Positions 40,101-49,611 of a DNA stretch of 64,000 nucleotides are shown here, one piece after another. The translations under genes were made by a program, and so were the position numbers. Numbering within the stretch: position 1 is the first letter of the stretch; the number at the start of each line of letters is the position of its first letter. The notes under the pieces were generated by a model. It was not told where the DNA came from. It searched no databases and saw only the letters and a program-made list of their open reading frames with translations. Source of the DNA: Prorocentrum cordatum (lineage: Eukaryota; Sar; Dinophyceae; Prorocentrales; Prorocentraceae); contig CAUYUJ010015282.1 of NCBI GenBank assembly GCA_963575745.1, positions 1,514,433 to 1,578,432 on the forward strand, read 5' to 3'.

Positions 40101-41621
40101 ACGATGGACAGGCAGCACCCACTGAGCGAGCCCTCAGACCGCCTGTGCCCGCGGTGCCAGCAGGAGGAAGAAACTCTTGCGCACCGCATTTGGCGATGCC
40201 CATGCAACAAAGACCACAGTGATTTCACGTCTACTGATCATTTGATTCCCCAAGCGTTAGCCTCTGTTGAATCCGAACCAAGCCTTTGGCTGCGAGGTGT
40301 TCCGCCAACCCGTGTCACCCACCCTGTTTTCAGGGAGCCGTCGGAGAGCCTGAGCAGAGCCCAATTAGGTGAGGTCCCGCTTGGGGCTTGCTCTAGAGAC
40401 CCTGGCAGTAGCCCGCTGATCGGCTTCGGGGACGGTTCTGGAGGACGCTTTTCGTCCGACCCTCGTCGCCGTCGGTGCGGCTCCGCCGTCGTTGTGGTCA
40501 GGGACGCGCGACCTGGGGAAGGACCTTTGCGTTGGGCCGTCTTGGGGGGCATCTCTGAGATTTTGCGAGGCCCTTCGCAAACTGTGCCCAGGTCGGAGCT
40601 GCAGGCTTTCGCTCTCTTCTTGGAAGGCACCTCAGGTCCCGTCCATTTTGTGACCGACCACGAGCCACTTATGACGGGTTGGAGTCGGGGTCGGCCTTGG
40701 AGCCTGGGAGGGAGGAACAGCGATTTGTGGCTGCGAATTCGATGCGCCATCGATGACCGAGGCCCTGGGCACGTTTCGGTCGAATGGACGCCCTCGCACC
40801 TCTCTCCTGACGACCCCTCCCTCACCTATCACGAAGTTTTTCTAGCCAGCGGTGACCAGTTAGCTGACGAAGCGGCATCCGAGGCCGCCGAGCGTTCCTG
40901 GGCCCTGGCCGCCCAGTCTGCTCCTGCCACCGACGCTTGGGACCTCACCGCTGCCTTGGTGCGTCGACGAGCACGGCGGGCTCTGGCGGAAGCTTCTTCG
41001 GCGGATCCCAAGCGGTCCAAGGCTTCGACGGATGTCGATCGCCCGATCCCGAAGACCGCCGAGACCCGCCGCCTCGAGCACGCAGCGAGGGCCAGCGCGC
41101 ATAGGTTTATTCCTGTTGGGTCCCGTTTCAGGTGCCAACGGTGCTCTGTTCTTTCGTCCCGACAGGGCCTCTTAGAGGCCCTGAAGACGGAGTGCTTTTC
41201 GCCGCAGGCCGTCCCTCCTGGTTTTCCTCGGGATGTTGTGGCCGCGGCTCGTGGCGGCGTTTCCGTCGGTGGGCAGGAGCTCGACCCATCCCACCGTCTG
41301 GGATTCTGGGACTTGCATTCCTTGCATTTTTGCTTCCGATGCGGTCGGACCGCGACCGTTGACGGTCGCCAATTGGCCGACGAGTGCGAGCCCCCCACTC
41401 GTAAAGGTCGCGAGAACCTCGGCCGAATTAAACGCGGGCTGTTTCCGAGCTATGCGGGGCCTTCGAAGGCTTCGCGAGCGATTTCGCATGCGAGGATTGT
41501 GGACGCATGCGTCGCCAGGGAGACAGCTCAGCGTGCCAGGAGGGCAAGCCCTGTACCCTCCCACGTTCCTTCCTCCCCTTGTGGGGAGGAGGAGGCGCTG
41601 GGGGTGGCTGCTACGGAGTAG
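37011..41621 (+). CDS. LINE ORF2: reverse transcriptase, CCHC finger, RNase H, zinc ribbon
   Basis: Open for 1,536 codons (residue 1 at 37011; the frame entry lies inside the damaged endonuclease, so this is no true start). GDWNISPTSF is the endonuclease end. The RT palm has LLLDFEKFYD (Asp 599), GSPHGVRIAK, and FIDD (Asp 691-692). A CCHC site follows, CPRCQQEEETLAH...C (1046, 1049, 1058, 1063). RNase H has GFGDGSGG (Asp 1141), SELQAF (Glu 1196), FVTDHE (Asp 1216) and QLADEA (Asp 1286), so all four acidic positions are present. The C-terminus adds FRCQRC and FCFRCGR, a second zinc ribbon. The product would nick target DNA, copy the LINE RNA and remove the RNA strand. No stop interrupts the RT or RNase H. 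Confidence 0.88.
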   Translation: MARIVSFWQKSPSVGGVSLLSSWSCRPLAGYGDWNISPTSFEGSGWPERIGGTLLLPADVSTTCDKGQEGSLIDFAMAKNGTSSRYRVRSQPQVPWKTHCALQVDVHDGMRRWWYQKLMLPEPFPKVARPKLAADPSSKRSLLRAQRQAQERARVPPDLLEDYDSLHLSGSTLDLESQVSFHIPTDLWEEQPSKEGLSSQCCSVVNSELLGQINVLGLGAVTRQYARWSAGVERAFALHHQLDPRLRVPRAAGFSLRWMQTKATPGRVHMTDGAGEWWGTVLTLVQRIMALLRHGKDPRQLAICTSALGRYTNDANSFEPSDFFGPGSEGAANQQRWISWSRAFASATELERDDFAYFTEKLACRSQARCLTLRRHSFIRWAKEVWKSKPGLLHSLVKEPKAVSADPLVDGRVVGDPFVRMEHTRSTWERLWHDPVDSQSDILAMFKRLHTQSREEELDPVRVDQVDKVLKVLGTKACGVDSITPLDLQRLPLEGRCDYCRLLNSIEEHGVWPAQILASIGALLPKPKGGERVIGLLPETAKVWSRVRAGVTSTWTKELSDFWDTAVAGSSSLRAGLLRALLDESAVALGISAATLLLDFEKFYDSLSWVLIGQAALDLKFPAIVVLLELEMCAGPRFLRGSLGVADAIFATRSLVAGSPHGVRIAKLFLHPLMEAAHRRASFSTFWTFIDDTVARSEGTQAKVQTEILHATVTLADLATQFRLTLSDKSVLIATVPQDGRRTAAQLQKRGIPVRYGLHGTDLGIDAASGKRRTVIKARMRLTASKRRAARIARLRRHAPLRREAQGLWTTGTAPQGSYGHQAHGMSPSNVLAVRRQAASAGAGPMKGRCLTTTLAVLYGPKDPALELRRGLLSEFLCLWKTDASIHHRVENAWTVIHRRLLAAGASRRWRLVKGPIGAVIATLLDAGWEAPSVLRWRRPTDGGIEEWQIPAARRSGYDPTGFDISELLDDVVTDFRAQLWRNASAHVAGDCLAEGADLYWPRLELSRYAKRGELDLFGLNLCVVTGAQWTMDRQHPLSEPSDRLCPRCQQEEETLAHRIWRCPCNKDHSDFTSTDHLIPQALASVESEPSLWLRGVPPTRVTHPVFREPSESLSRAQLGEVPLGACSRDPGSSPLIGFGDGSGGRFSSDPRRRRCGSAVVVVRDARPGEGPLRWAVLGGISEILRGPSQTVPRSELQAFALFLEGTSGPVHFVTDHEPLMTGWSRGRPWSLGGRNSDLWLRIRCAIDDRGPGHVSVEWTPSHLSPDDPSLTYHEVFLASGDQLADEAASEAAERSWALAAQSAPATDAWDLTAALVRRRARRALAEASSADPKRSKASTDVDRPIPKTAETRRLEHAARASAHRFIPVGSRFRCQRCSVLSSRQGLLEALKTECFSPQAVPPGFPRDVVAAARGGVSVGGQELDPSHRLGFWDLHSLHFCFRCGRTATVDGRQLADECEPPTRKGRENLGRIKRGLFPSYAGPSKASRAISHARIVDACVARETAQRARRASPVPSHVPSSPCGEEEALGVAATE

Positions 41622-41740
41622 CCACCACGGGTGCAGGTGCTTGGCCTCCTTTCCTCTGTTTTCCCCTCCCCTTTTTAGCACGCTGTGCTGCGCAAAAGGT
41701 CCAAAAGGTCCTCCTCCTCCTCCTCCTCCCCCCTCGGACT

Positions 41741-42469
41741 GTAAGTACCACTTTCCGTCTGATGGATTAATCCGTACAGTCAACCCGCATAGTAAGACGA
41801 TCGACATCCCAAGGGTACCCTTGCATCATCCTTGCCTCTTCGTTCATCTTCGGCCCACCGTCAACCACTTTCGCTGGCCAGCCCCCCTCATAGAGCCTCG
41901 GCATGGACGTCCAAGGCGCTTGCATCCCTGCAGCGCATCCTTACTGCATGGGTTGACTGCATCGCCCCCCCCCAAGAAACAACGCCGCCTCTGGGGCCCC
42001 CCTTCCCCCCGACGGCCCCCGCCGCCCCTTTGCCCCGCCCGCCCTCTGCGGGCCCCTGCGCCCTGCCCTGCGGCCGCGCCCGGCGCACTGCTCGGCTGCC
42101 TTGCCGCTGGCCGCGCCCGGCGCGGCCAGCGGGGCGGCGGCGGGCCCAGCGCCGCGGCGAGCTACGGTGGGCCCGGGCGGGGCCGGCGGGGTGGGTGGCG
42201 GTTTTGGACCTTGGGTTCGAGGAGCGGGCCGAACGACAGGGGAAGGTATGGACAGGGGGGTCACGAACTCTGCTGCATGCAGCTGGTTTCCGTCCCGCCG
42301 CCGGGCCCGTTCCTCGATGCAGGGGCGCCTCCCAGCGCGAGGAGGCGCCAGGAAAACCAGCCACGTGAGCCGATTCTCTACCCGACCCTTTGCTGCCCTA
42401 CCCTTTCGTCCCCCCCGACCAGCCGGGTGGGCGGCGATTGTTTACCACCAAGGTTCTCTGGGTTCGAGA
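41741..42469. other. GC-rich stretch, no recognised gene
   Basis: Extremely C/G-rich at 41960-42230 (GCGCCCGGC, GGCGGGCC). Long frames on both strands are Pro/Arg/Gly-rich without domains. Confidence 0.5.
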
Positions 42470-42665
42470 AGGTCTCTGGCCTCTCTTTCTGTCTCTAGGG
42501 GCCGTCTTCGGGCCCCAGGGCCGTCAAAAACAGATCCGGGGTGAAAAACTGCACTAGATGGGCCGTTGGGGCCGGCCGGCCTGGGCGAGGCCGTTTTATA
42601 GCTTCCTGGGGGCCTCTCGGGGCTCCTGCGGGGCCTCTTGAAGGCTTCCTGGGGCCTCTTGCAAG
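42470..42665 (+). repeat. G-rich dispersed repeat, block 3
   Basis: GGGGCCGTCTTCGGGCCCC and GGGGCCTCTTGAAGGCTTCC units of the same family as 17020, 18400, 55535 and 58600. The shortest block. Confidence 0.65.
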
Positions 42666-43256
42666 CAGCGGCGAAGCGAACATGTTCTAAGACGCTTTTC
42701 TGGTTTGCACGAAATGTTCTGAGAACAGTTTTGGCTGAGACTGAGACTGTCTTGTTTAAATCCTTCGGGTGCATGCCCTAAGAGCATTGCTGTTGTTATT
42801 ATAGTGGGTTATAAGAAAAATGCGTGGTAGGCCTATAAGAATGCCGGGACGGTTGGTCCCTGCTCGTCTCTTGAGGGGGCCTCGCGAGGACAGAGGGCTG
42901 CGAGGGTCGGGGGCGACAAGTGCCCCAGGGCCGAGGAGCGGATCGAGGATCTCGAATGTCGAGAGCCGAGGATCGGGTCGAGGAGCTCGAGGGTCGAGGG
43001 CCTCGGATGCGATGTCTAGGATCGAGGGTCGAGGATCGAGTCGAGGAGTTCCAGGGCCGAGGGCCTCTGGGATCGAGGGTCGCGGATGGGGGGGCGAGAC
43101 GAGGATGCATGATCGGGGGCCGCGCTCGGCCGAGGGTGGCGAGGACGGCGAGAGGGTCGAGGATCGAGCTTCCTGCACGTCCCCGGCTTTGTTCAGGGGC
43201 GTCTCCGGGAGACGTGCCGCTCGAAAGGCTTCCCAGGAGAGGTCCGGGGGCCGATC
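42666..43256. repeat. GGATCGAGGGTCGA short-period repeats
   Basis: From about 42895 to 43170 the motifs GATCGAGGGTCGAG and GGGTCGAGGATCGAG recur with variable spacing. 42666-42895 shows nothing specific. Confidence 0.6.
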
Positions 43257-43310
43257 TCGAGGAGGAGGAGGAGGAGGAGGAGGAGGAGGAGGAGGAGGAG
43301 GAGGAGGAAG
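43257..43310. repeat. (GGA)n tract
   Basis: About 17 GGA units. Shorter GGA runs follow at 43498-43520 and 43733-43780. Confidence 0.95.
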
Positions 43311-44386
43311 AGTCAGAAGCCGGGTCCGAGGCTGGCAAGCCCGTGGTTGCTAAAACGGAGCTTTGGGATGTGTTGTTTCTTCTGGGAAACAGCCCATTTA
43401 TTATGTAGTGCGCTGAGCTAGATTCCGGGAATCTGCTTTTCCTTCCGGGAAGACAGTTTTAGCAGCCACGGATTTGCCAGCATTCGCCCAGTTTCCAAAA
43501 GAGGAGGAGGAGGAGGAGGACGACGACGACGAAGACGACGAGGCCGGGGACCCTGACATCAGGGCATCGCGAAGGTGCGAAAATGGCACGATGGGCGCTT
43601 ACCCCCACATTACGGGCCCTGAGAGAGATCACGGAACCATTACGGTTTGGGGGCTCTCGCATAAAGATGGGATCGAGGGTGTCGGCCGTGTCGTTGTTCG
43701 ACACTTCTTCGCGATGCCAGAACATATGGAAGGAGGAGAAGCAGGAGGAGGAGGAGGAGGACGAGGAGGAGGAAGAAGTGTTTCGGCTTTCAGGGAGAAA
43801 CCTTTTCGGCTTCCAGGCTTCAAGGTCAAGCCAGATCCAACTCGTCTTCCAAGCCAGGAGCCATGCTTTTGAGCCGTTGGGATGATGCGACTACATTCTC
43901 GACCCTGGACATGGCAGGGGGAGGCTCCACCTAGCGCCTTGGAGGCTTCACCCAGGATACGGTTGTCAGCCCGCACCCGCAGGTTAAAAAGCATTGTTGC
44001 AGCACCCAGGGGGACAACCCAACGAAAGTCAGCGCTTGATGTAGATGCGGCGTCCCTGGATACTGGCGGAGCTGAAAGCAAGCTTTCGGCCGAATCTTCA
44101 TGCCACTAGGTTTTCTTGAAGGTTGTGGCAAAAACCGCTGGCTGCTTTTCGTTCTGGGCATACAAAAGCGAAAACACAGAGAGCAGTCTCGAGAGCCAGG
44201 CTTTTGTTTCCCTGGCGACCTGCCAGGAGAGAAGCTCACGATTGGAGAGCATATCATCGTTGCTAGTTGAGCTCTTGAAACGCTGATGCTTGCAAGCCTG
44301 GTTAGTTTCTGACGCTCCACATGGAAGAAACATATCACTCTGGAAGGTCTGGGCCAGACCCTTTATTGTGGGACATGATGCCATCA
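43311..44386. other. Stretch with no recognised gene
   Basis: Mixed composition. Frames up to about 150 codons (for example minus strand 43629-44081) show no domain. Confidence 0.45.
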
Positions 44387-44578
44387 GCGAAGAACGAACA
44401 ACTCACACCCATACCCATAGGGAAGTTGGAGAGAGGATGACTGGCCATGGGTAGGGGTGCGGGTTGTCGTACCCCTGGGGAGGCTCCCATCCAAGCGGGG
44501 ACCCCCATCCGACATCGCGCATCCGTAGCCCCGTCCATCCTCCCCAAGGGTATGGGTGTGTGTTGTTCATTCGTCAAT
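44387..44578. mobile_element. Small inverted-repeat element (MITE-like)
   Basis: The left arm (about 44387-44430) reads GAACAACTCACACCCATACCC. The right arm (about 44540-44578), reverse-complemented, reads GAACAACACACACCCATACCC, with matching GGGAAG/GGGGAG beyond. The two arms agree over about 30 bp with few mismatches and enclose about 110 bp of GC-rich, non-coding sequence. No clear target-site duplication. Confidence 0.55.
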
Positions 44579-45178
44579 CGGGGCGGCTATGCAGATATAG
44601 GCCCCTGCCGGGGATTTCTTGCGCCGCTCTCCGCGAGAGTCCTCCGGGACGCGGGGACGCACCGCGGGAGGCCAAGACTCAGAAGGGCCGCAGCTCCAGG
44701 GATTCTGCGTGCTCCGACCGAACTGCTCACCCCCTCCCCCGGAGATGTCTCTGGAGGTGGTTCGTTTCAAAAAAGGGTCATTAAGATCAGATATCGTGAC
44801 CGTTCCTCCTGCCAGATGTTGCCAGAGGTGTTCTTGGCCCCAGGTGAGCGACGCAAAAAAAGGGGTCGTCTGCGTCGAAATTTGCGCGTAAGTTGCCTGC
44901 GCAAGGTCGCGCGCAAGCGCCCTCGTCCCCCATGAGGCGTGCCGCGCGGGCGGCCCGCGTAAGCTGCGGCGTAAGGTCGCTGTGTCATCTCGCGTGGGAC
45001 CCTCTTCTCAGGTGTCCTCAGCTTTGCGCGCCATGTTGGAGCCCCCGGGGCCCGGGGGGCCTCGCGTGCTGTGCCGTGGAGGCCACGGGGCCTCCCCGGG
45101 AATCTTGGACGGAGGGAGTGATGGGCGGGAGGAGTTCGGGAGGTGCAGGTGCACTGTTGGCGTTCTCTTCGGAGGGAG
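44579..45178. other. Stretch with no recognised gene
   Basis: GC-rich, with short GCGCAAGTTGC/GCGTAAGCTGC-like repeats at 44880-44980. No supported frame. Confidence 0.45.
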
Positions 45179-45292
45179 ATGAGGAGGAGGAGGAGGAGGA
45201 GGAGGAGGAGGAGGAGGAGGAGGAGGAGGAGGAGGAGGAGGGGAGGAGATGGAGGAGGAGGAGGAGGAGGAGGAGGAGGAGGAGGAGGAGGA
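45179..45292. repeat. (GGA)n tract
   Basis: Nearly uninterrupted GGA for about 110 bp on the + strand. Confidence 0.97.
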
Positions 45293-46377
45293 ACACCGTC
45301 GAATCAACCAGCACGAAGCACACAGTGGGCTATCTGCGGACTCAGGGTCCCGCGACGGCAGCGACGACCAGCTCCAATAATCTTACTAACTTGACTCAAC
45401 GCACCGACAGTGCCTCCACCCTCCGCACTTTCATCCAGGGGAGCGTGGCTTTCAAGCGCAGGGACACACCACATCTTGACTACGTACTCACTGCCACCAC
45501 GGCAGCAGCAGCAGCACCAGCAGCTACGTGGCACGGCATCGGCAGCCTCTGCACCCCCCCGCTGGGAGCAGCGCGCTCCAAATCCCGCAGCTCCACGCTC
45601 TCCTGGGGCTGTCCAGCCGGACGCCCTCGACTCGCTACCCCGTCATCCACAATTGCAACCTCCTGTGCCACATGTACTTTGCCTTCTTCCGCATCACATA
45701 CTCCATGGACGATGGCCACTCTCCTACCTCCTCTGAGGCACCTCCAGGCGCACCAACCTCCCCCTCGCTCTCCTCTTCCTCTTGCAGCCCCTTCGCCCCA
45801 CTTTTCGCCCGCTGACATTCCTCCCCCCCCACACACCGCAGCAAGCAGCCACCCTCGGGACGGGGTTGAAGGTGGGCGGGAGCAGGACCACGAAGAGCCT
45901 GGGAGGGAGGGAGCAGGCCCCCGCTCAAGGAGAGGCGCGCCGAGGCAGGCCTCGGCTCCCCTCAGGGCGCCGGGGCCCACGTTCGGGCCTAACACCCGCA
46001 CAGCGCCGGTGCACACAGGCGGCACGCATAGTATGCATATGTGATGTGCACATGTTCCTATACACACATCCGCCACCGTCCCCCCCTGGCACGTTGAGGC
46101 GTGGAAGGATGCCAAGGTCTGTCTGGTAGGGTTGCCTCTCTTCCCCCCCACCCCCAAGTGCATCATAGCCGTCCGTCGTTCGTTCTCTCCTGCGTTTTGG
46201 GGGCTTTTATTTTGCCCTCCTCCAGCACCGGCTGGGAGGAGGGCAATCGAGGGCATCGGGGCGATCGCTCGACAAGGTCCGCAGCTCGAAGTTCGAGGAG
46301 AAGGAGGAGGACAAGTGCAAGCCTAAAACGCATCAGCCATGTTGCAAGACGTAGACCTTCCCTTCAAGTTCCGTGTT
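45293..46377. other. Stretch with no recognised gene
   Basis: Long frames exist on both strands (for example 44893-46044 + and 45480-46256 -), but they are Ser/Pro/Arg-rich and unrelated to any family I know. Confidence 0.45.
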
Positions 46378-46800
46378 CGTAGGTCCGTACAAACATGTAT
46401 GTGCAGTGTGGGAAGTGCTCCATAGGAAACAACCGCTAGACAATTTTGTGTATCGCGCAAAACCACCATTCATGGGACGACTGCGCCTCGAGTCAACATG
46501 TCTGCTGCTTTGTCTGGGCAATCATGGGTTGCGCCAGGGCACCATTCCTGGGACTTCAACACCGCGAGTCAACGTGAACGTTGCGTCCTGACGTTCCTCA
46601 AACCGTGCTAGAACATCGCCCATGGGACCTTAGTCGTACGAATCCTTGATACAGCTGTGAACTTTTAAGGCGAATGCGCGCGGTGATGGGGCGACAGCTA
46701 CGTTTTGAAAATGAGCCGCCCTTCATGAAGCCGTTGCAATCTTTTGAGACGCATACGCGCGGCGCTGGAGCAAGAGCCACATTAAAATTATCCTGGCGAA
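46378..46800 (-). repeat. 540-bp dispersed family, copy 1 (inverted)
   Basis: On the minus strand: GAAGGGCGGCTCATTTTCAA, CGCGCGCATTCGCCTTAAAA, then GTTGAAGTCCCAGGAATGGT and, near the end, GCACTTCCC and TTGTACGGACC. The same modules occur in order at 54113-54655 and 61130-61560. The first module is truncated here. Confidence 0.75.
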
Positions 46801-46869
46801 GAACCCAACCATTTGCAGTTGTGAGTACCGTCGTTGCCGGCATCGCCGTCGGAGGATCTTCTCACGCGG

Positions 46870-48995
46870 CGATGAAGCATGCGAAGGGTGTGCCGATGTG
46901 GGGCGGGGTCGCCACGAGGCCGCGAAAAGTAGGAAGAGTGCGCCGCAGTGGGGCGGGGCCGCCACTGGGGCCTTCGGTGAACTCCCTACGGGGCAACGAA
47001 ACAGTGTAATGGGTGGGGAAGCGCATGCGAGTACAGCCACCGGGGCCTTCGGTGCAGCTCGCCATGAGGCCACGAAGCGCTGTGCTGGGTGGGGGGAACG
47101 CATGCGAACACCGCCATTCGGACCTTTGTTGGAGCTCCTATGGGGCCACGAAGCGCTGCACTGGGCGGGGGCGGCGCATGCATGTGCATCCACTGGGGCC
47201 TCCCGTCGAATTCCCTGTGGGCCACGAAGCGCTGTACTCGGTGGGAGTGACGCATGCGGGCGGTGCCACTGGTGCCTTCGGTGGAGCCTCCTATAGGGCC
47301 ACAAAGCGCTGTTCTGGGTGGGGGTGGCGCATGCGGGCGGTGCCACTGGGGCCTTCGGTGGAGCTCCCTGTGGAGCGACGAAGCGCTGTGCTGGGTGGGG
47401 TGTGACGCAGGCGGGTGGTGCCACTGAGGACTTCGGTGGAGCTCCATATGGGGCCACGAAGCGCTGTACTGGGTTGGGGTGACGCATGCGGGCGGTAGCA
47501 CTGAGGCCTTCGGAGGAGCCCCCATTTGGGGCCACGAAGCGCTGCACTGTGTGGGGGGGATGACGCATGCGGGCGGTGCCGATGGGGCCTTCGGCGGAGC
47601 TCCGTATGGGGCCACGAAGCGCTGTACTGGGTGGGGGATGACGCATGCGGGCGGTAGCACTGGGGCCTTCGGTGGAGCTCCCTATGGGGCCACGCAACGC
47701 TGTACTGGATGGGGGTGACGCATGCGGGCGGTGCCACTGCTGCCTTCGGTGGAGCTCCCTGTGGGGCCATGAAACGCTGTACTGGGTGGGGGTGACGCAT
47801 GCGGGCGGTGCCACTGAGGAATTCGGTGGAGCTCCCTATGGAGCCACTAACCGCTGTACGGGGTGGGGGTGGAGCTTCCTATTGAGCCACGAAGCGCTGT
47901 ACTGGGTGGGGGTGACGCATGCGGGCGGTCCCATTGGGGCCTTCGGTAGAGTTCTCTATGGACCACGAAGCGCTGGACTGGGTGGGAGTGACGCATGCGG
48001 GCGGTGCCACTGGGGCCTTCGGTTGAGCTCCCTATGGGGCCACGCAACGCTGTACTGGATGGGGGTGACGCATGCGGGCGGTGCCACTGCTGCCTTCGGT
48101 GGAGCTCCCTGTGGGGCCATGAAACGCTGTACTGGGTGGGGGATGACGCATGCGGGCGGTCCCACTGAGGCTTTCGGTGGAGTTCCCTATGGGGCCACGA
48201 AGCGTTGTACCGGGTGTCGGTGACGCATGCGGGCGGTCCCATTGGGGCTTTCGGTGGAGCTCCATATGGGGCCACGAAACGCTGTACTGAAGGGGGGTGA
48301 CGCATGCAGGCGGTGCCGCTGGGGCCTTCGGAGGAGCTCCCGATGGGGCCACGAAACGCTGTACTGGGTGGGGGATGACGCATGCGGGCGGTCCCACTAG
48401 GGCGTTCGGTGGAGCTCCCTATTGGGCCACGAAGCGTTGTACTGGGTGTGGGTGACGCATGCGGGTGGTGCCGTTGGGGCCTTCGGTGTAGGGGGCGACG
48501 AAGCGCTGTACTGGGTGTGGATGACGCATGCGGGAGGTAGAACTGTGGTCTTCGGTGGAGCTCCCTATGTGGCCACGAAACGCAGTATTGGGTGTGGGAT
48601 GGCGCATGCGGGCGGTGCCACTGGGGCCTTCGGTGGAGCTCCATCTGGGGCCACGAAAGGTGTGAACGGTGTGCCGAAATGTGTTTGGGTGACGCATGCG
48701 GGCGGTAGCACTGGGGCCTTCGGCGGAGCTCCGTATGGGGCCACGAAGCGCTGGACTGGGTGGGGGTGACGCATGCGGGCGGTCCCATTGGGGCCTTTGG
48801 TAGAGTTCTCTATGGGGCCACGAAGCGCTGGACTGGGTGGGAGTGACGCATGCGGGCGGTGCCACTGGGGCCTTCGGTGGAGCTCCCTATGGGGCCACGA
48901 GACGCTGTACTGGGTGCGGGATGACGCATGCGGGCGGCCCCATCGGGGCGTTCGGTGGAGCTCCATGGGGCCACGAAACGTGTGAGTGGTGTGCT
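46870..48995. repeat. 77-bp tandem array (about 26 units)
   Basis: The unit includes GACGCATGCGGGCGGT, GGGGCCTTCGGTGGAGCTCC, GGGGCCACGAAGCGCTGTAC and TGGGTGGGGGT. Starts at 47249, 47327, 47404, 47481, 47562, 47640, 47717 and 47794 give spacings of 77-81 bp. Each unit carries the palindrome GCATGC. Higher-order duplication is visible: a variant block with CACGCAACGCTGTACTGGAT recurs about 350 bp apart (47690 and 48040). Minus-strand frames stay open for over 300 codons. I interpret this as a satellite and not a gene. Confidence 0.93.
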
Positions 48996-49240
48996 GAAGC
49001 GGGTGATGACGATGTTGATGGAGGAGGGTGGAGGAGGGAGGAAGAGGGAGGAGTGGGAGGATGAGGAGGAGGTGGAGGAGGAGTGAGAACGCGGGACGCT
49101 GTCTCTCCAAAACGAGGAAAAATCGCCTGCCCTCGATCCTTGAAGCTGCTGCAAATTTTATTTCAGGCGAAACACCCAGACCACCCTACTGACACGTCCG
49201 GGTGTGCGGCAGGGATGAGGGGTGGGATGGAGGAGGAGGA

Positions 49241-49440
49241 AGGGAAGGGAAGGGAAGGGAAGGGAAGGGAAGGGAAGGGAAGGGAAGGGAAGGGAAGGAG
49301 AAGGAGAAGGAGGAGGAGGAGGAGGAGGATAAGGAGGAGCAGGAGGAGGACGAGGACGAGGACGAGGACGAGAGGAGGAGGAGGAGGAGGAGGAGGAGGA
49401 GGAGGAGGAGGAGGAGGGGGGCGAGAATGAGGAGCAGGAG
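49241..49440. repeat. (GGGAA)n then (GGA)n tract
   Basis: About twelve AGGGA pentamers (49241-49299), then GGA with GACGAG interruptions to 49440. Purines on the + strand. Confidence 0.95.
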
Positions 49441-49578
49441 GAGGAAAACGAGACGGAGGACTATCCTTTTTCACCCCTTTCGAGGTTATCACGACCGTAT
49501 TGTTCATCGTCGCCTTTTCTCCTCCTTCCTGTCTGTGCGCCCCTGCTTAACATTTACAGACACGTAACGCGCGCGGGC

Positions 49579-49611
49579 GGTGACCCTTGGAGCGGTGCTC
49601 CAAGGGTCACC
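49579..49611. other. Perfect 15-bp hairpin
   Basis: GGTGACCCTTGGAGC, loop GGT, GCTCCAAGGGTCACC: a perfect 15-bp stem with a 3-nt loop. No T-run follows, so it is not a typical terminator. Confidence 0.85.

Larger units (their letters stand above)
35352..41740 (+). mobile_element. LINE (non-LTR retrotransposon) with RNase H
   Basis: The order is ORF1 (35352-35939), an endonuclease-like segment (about 35940-37110) and a long RT/RNase H frame (to 41621), all on the + strand. RT carries A (LLLDFEKFYDSL), B (AGSPHGVRIAKL) and C (FIDD) motifs. There are no LTRs or terminal inverted repeats. The 3' end is not sharply defined: after the stop comes a T/C-rich tail to about 41740 with no clear poly(A) or duplication. 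The 5' part and the RT frame are preserved, so the insertion may be near full length. Frameshifts in the endonuclease region make it inactive as sequenced. Confidence 0.88.

Noticed and set aside
44523-44545. TCCGTAGCC as a sixth spliced-leader relic
   Set aside because: Only the first nine bases match; the rest (CCGTCCATCC...) does not resemble DinoSL and lies inside the inverted-repeat element.
46723-48788. Minus-strand frames of more than 300 codons in the 77-bp array
   Set aside because: The period is 77 bp, not a multiple of three, so the frame rotates through the same repeat. No start context or domain; treated as a satellite.
46870-48995. CRISPR-like repeat array
   Set aside because: Units are contiguous 77-bp tandem repeats without unique spacers or cas genes, in a eukaryotic genome.
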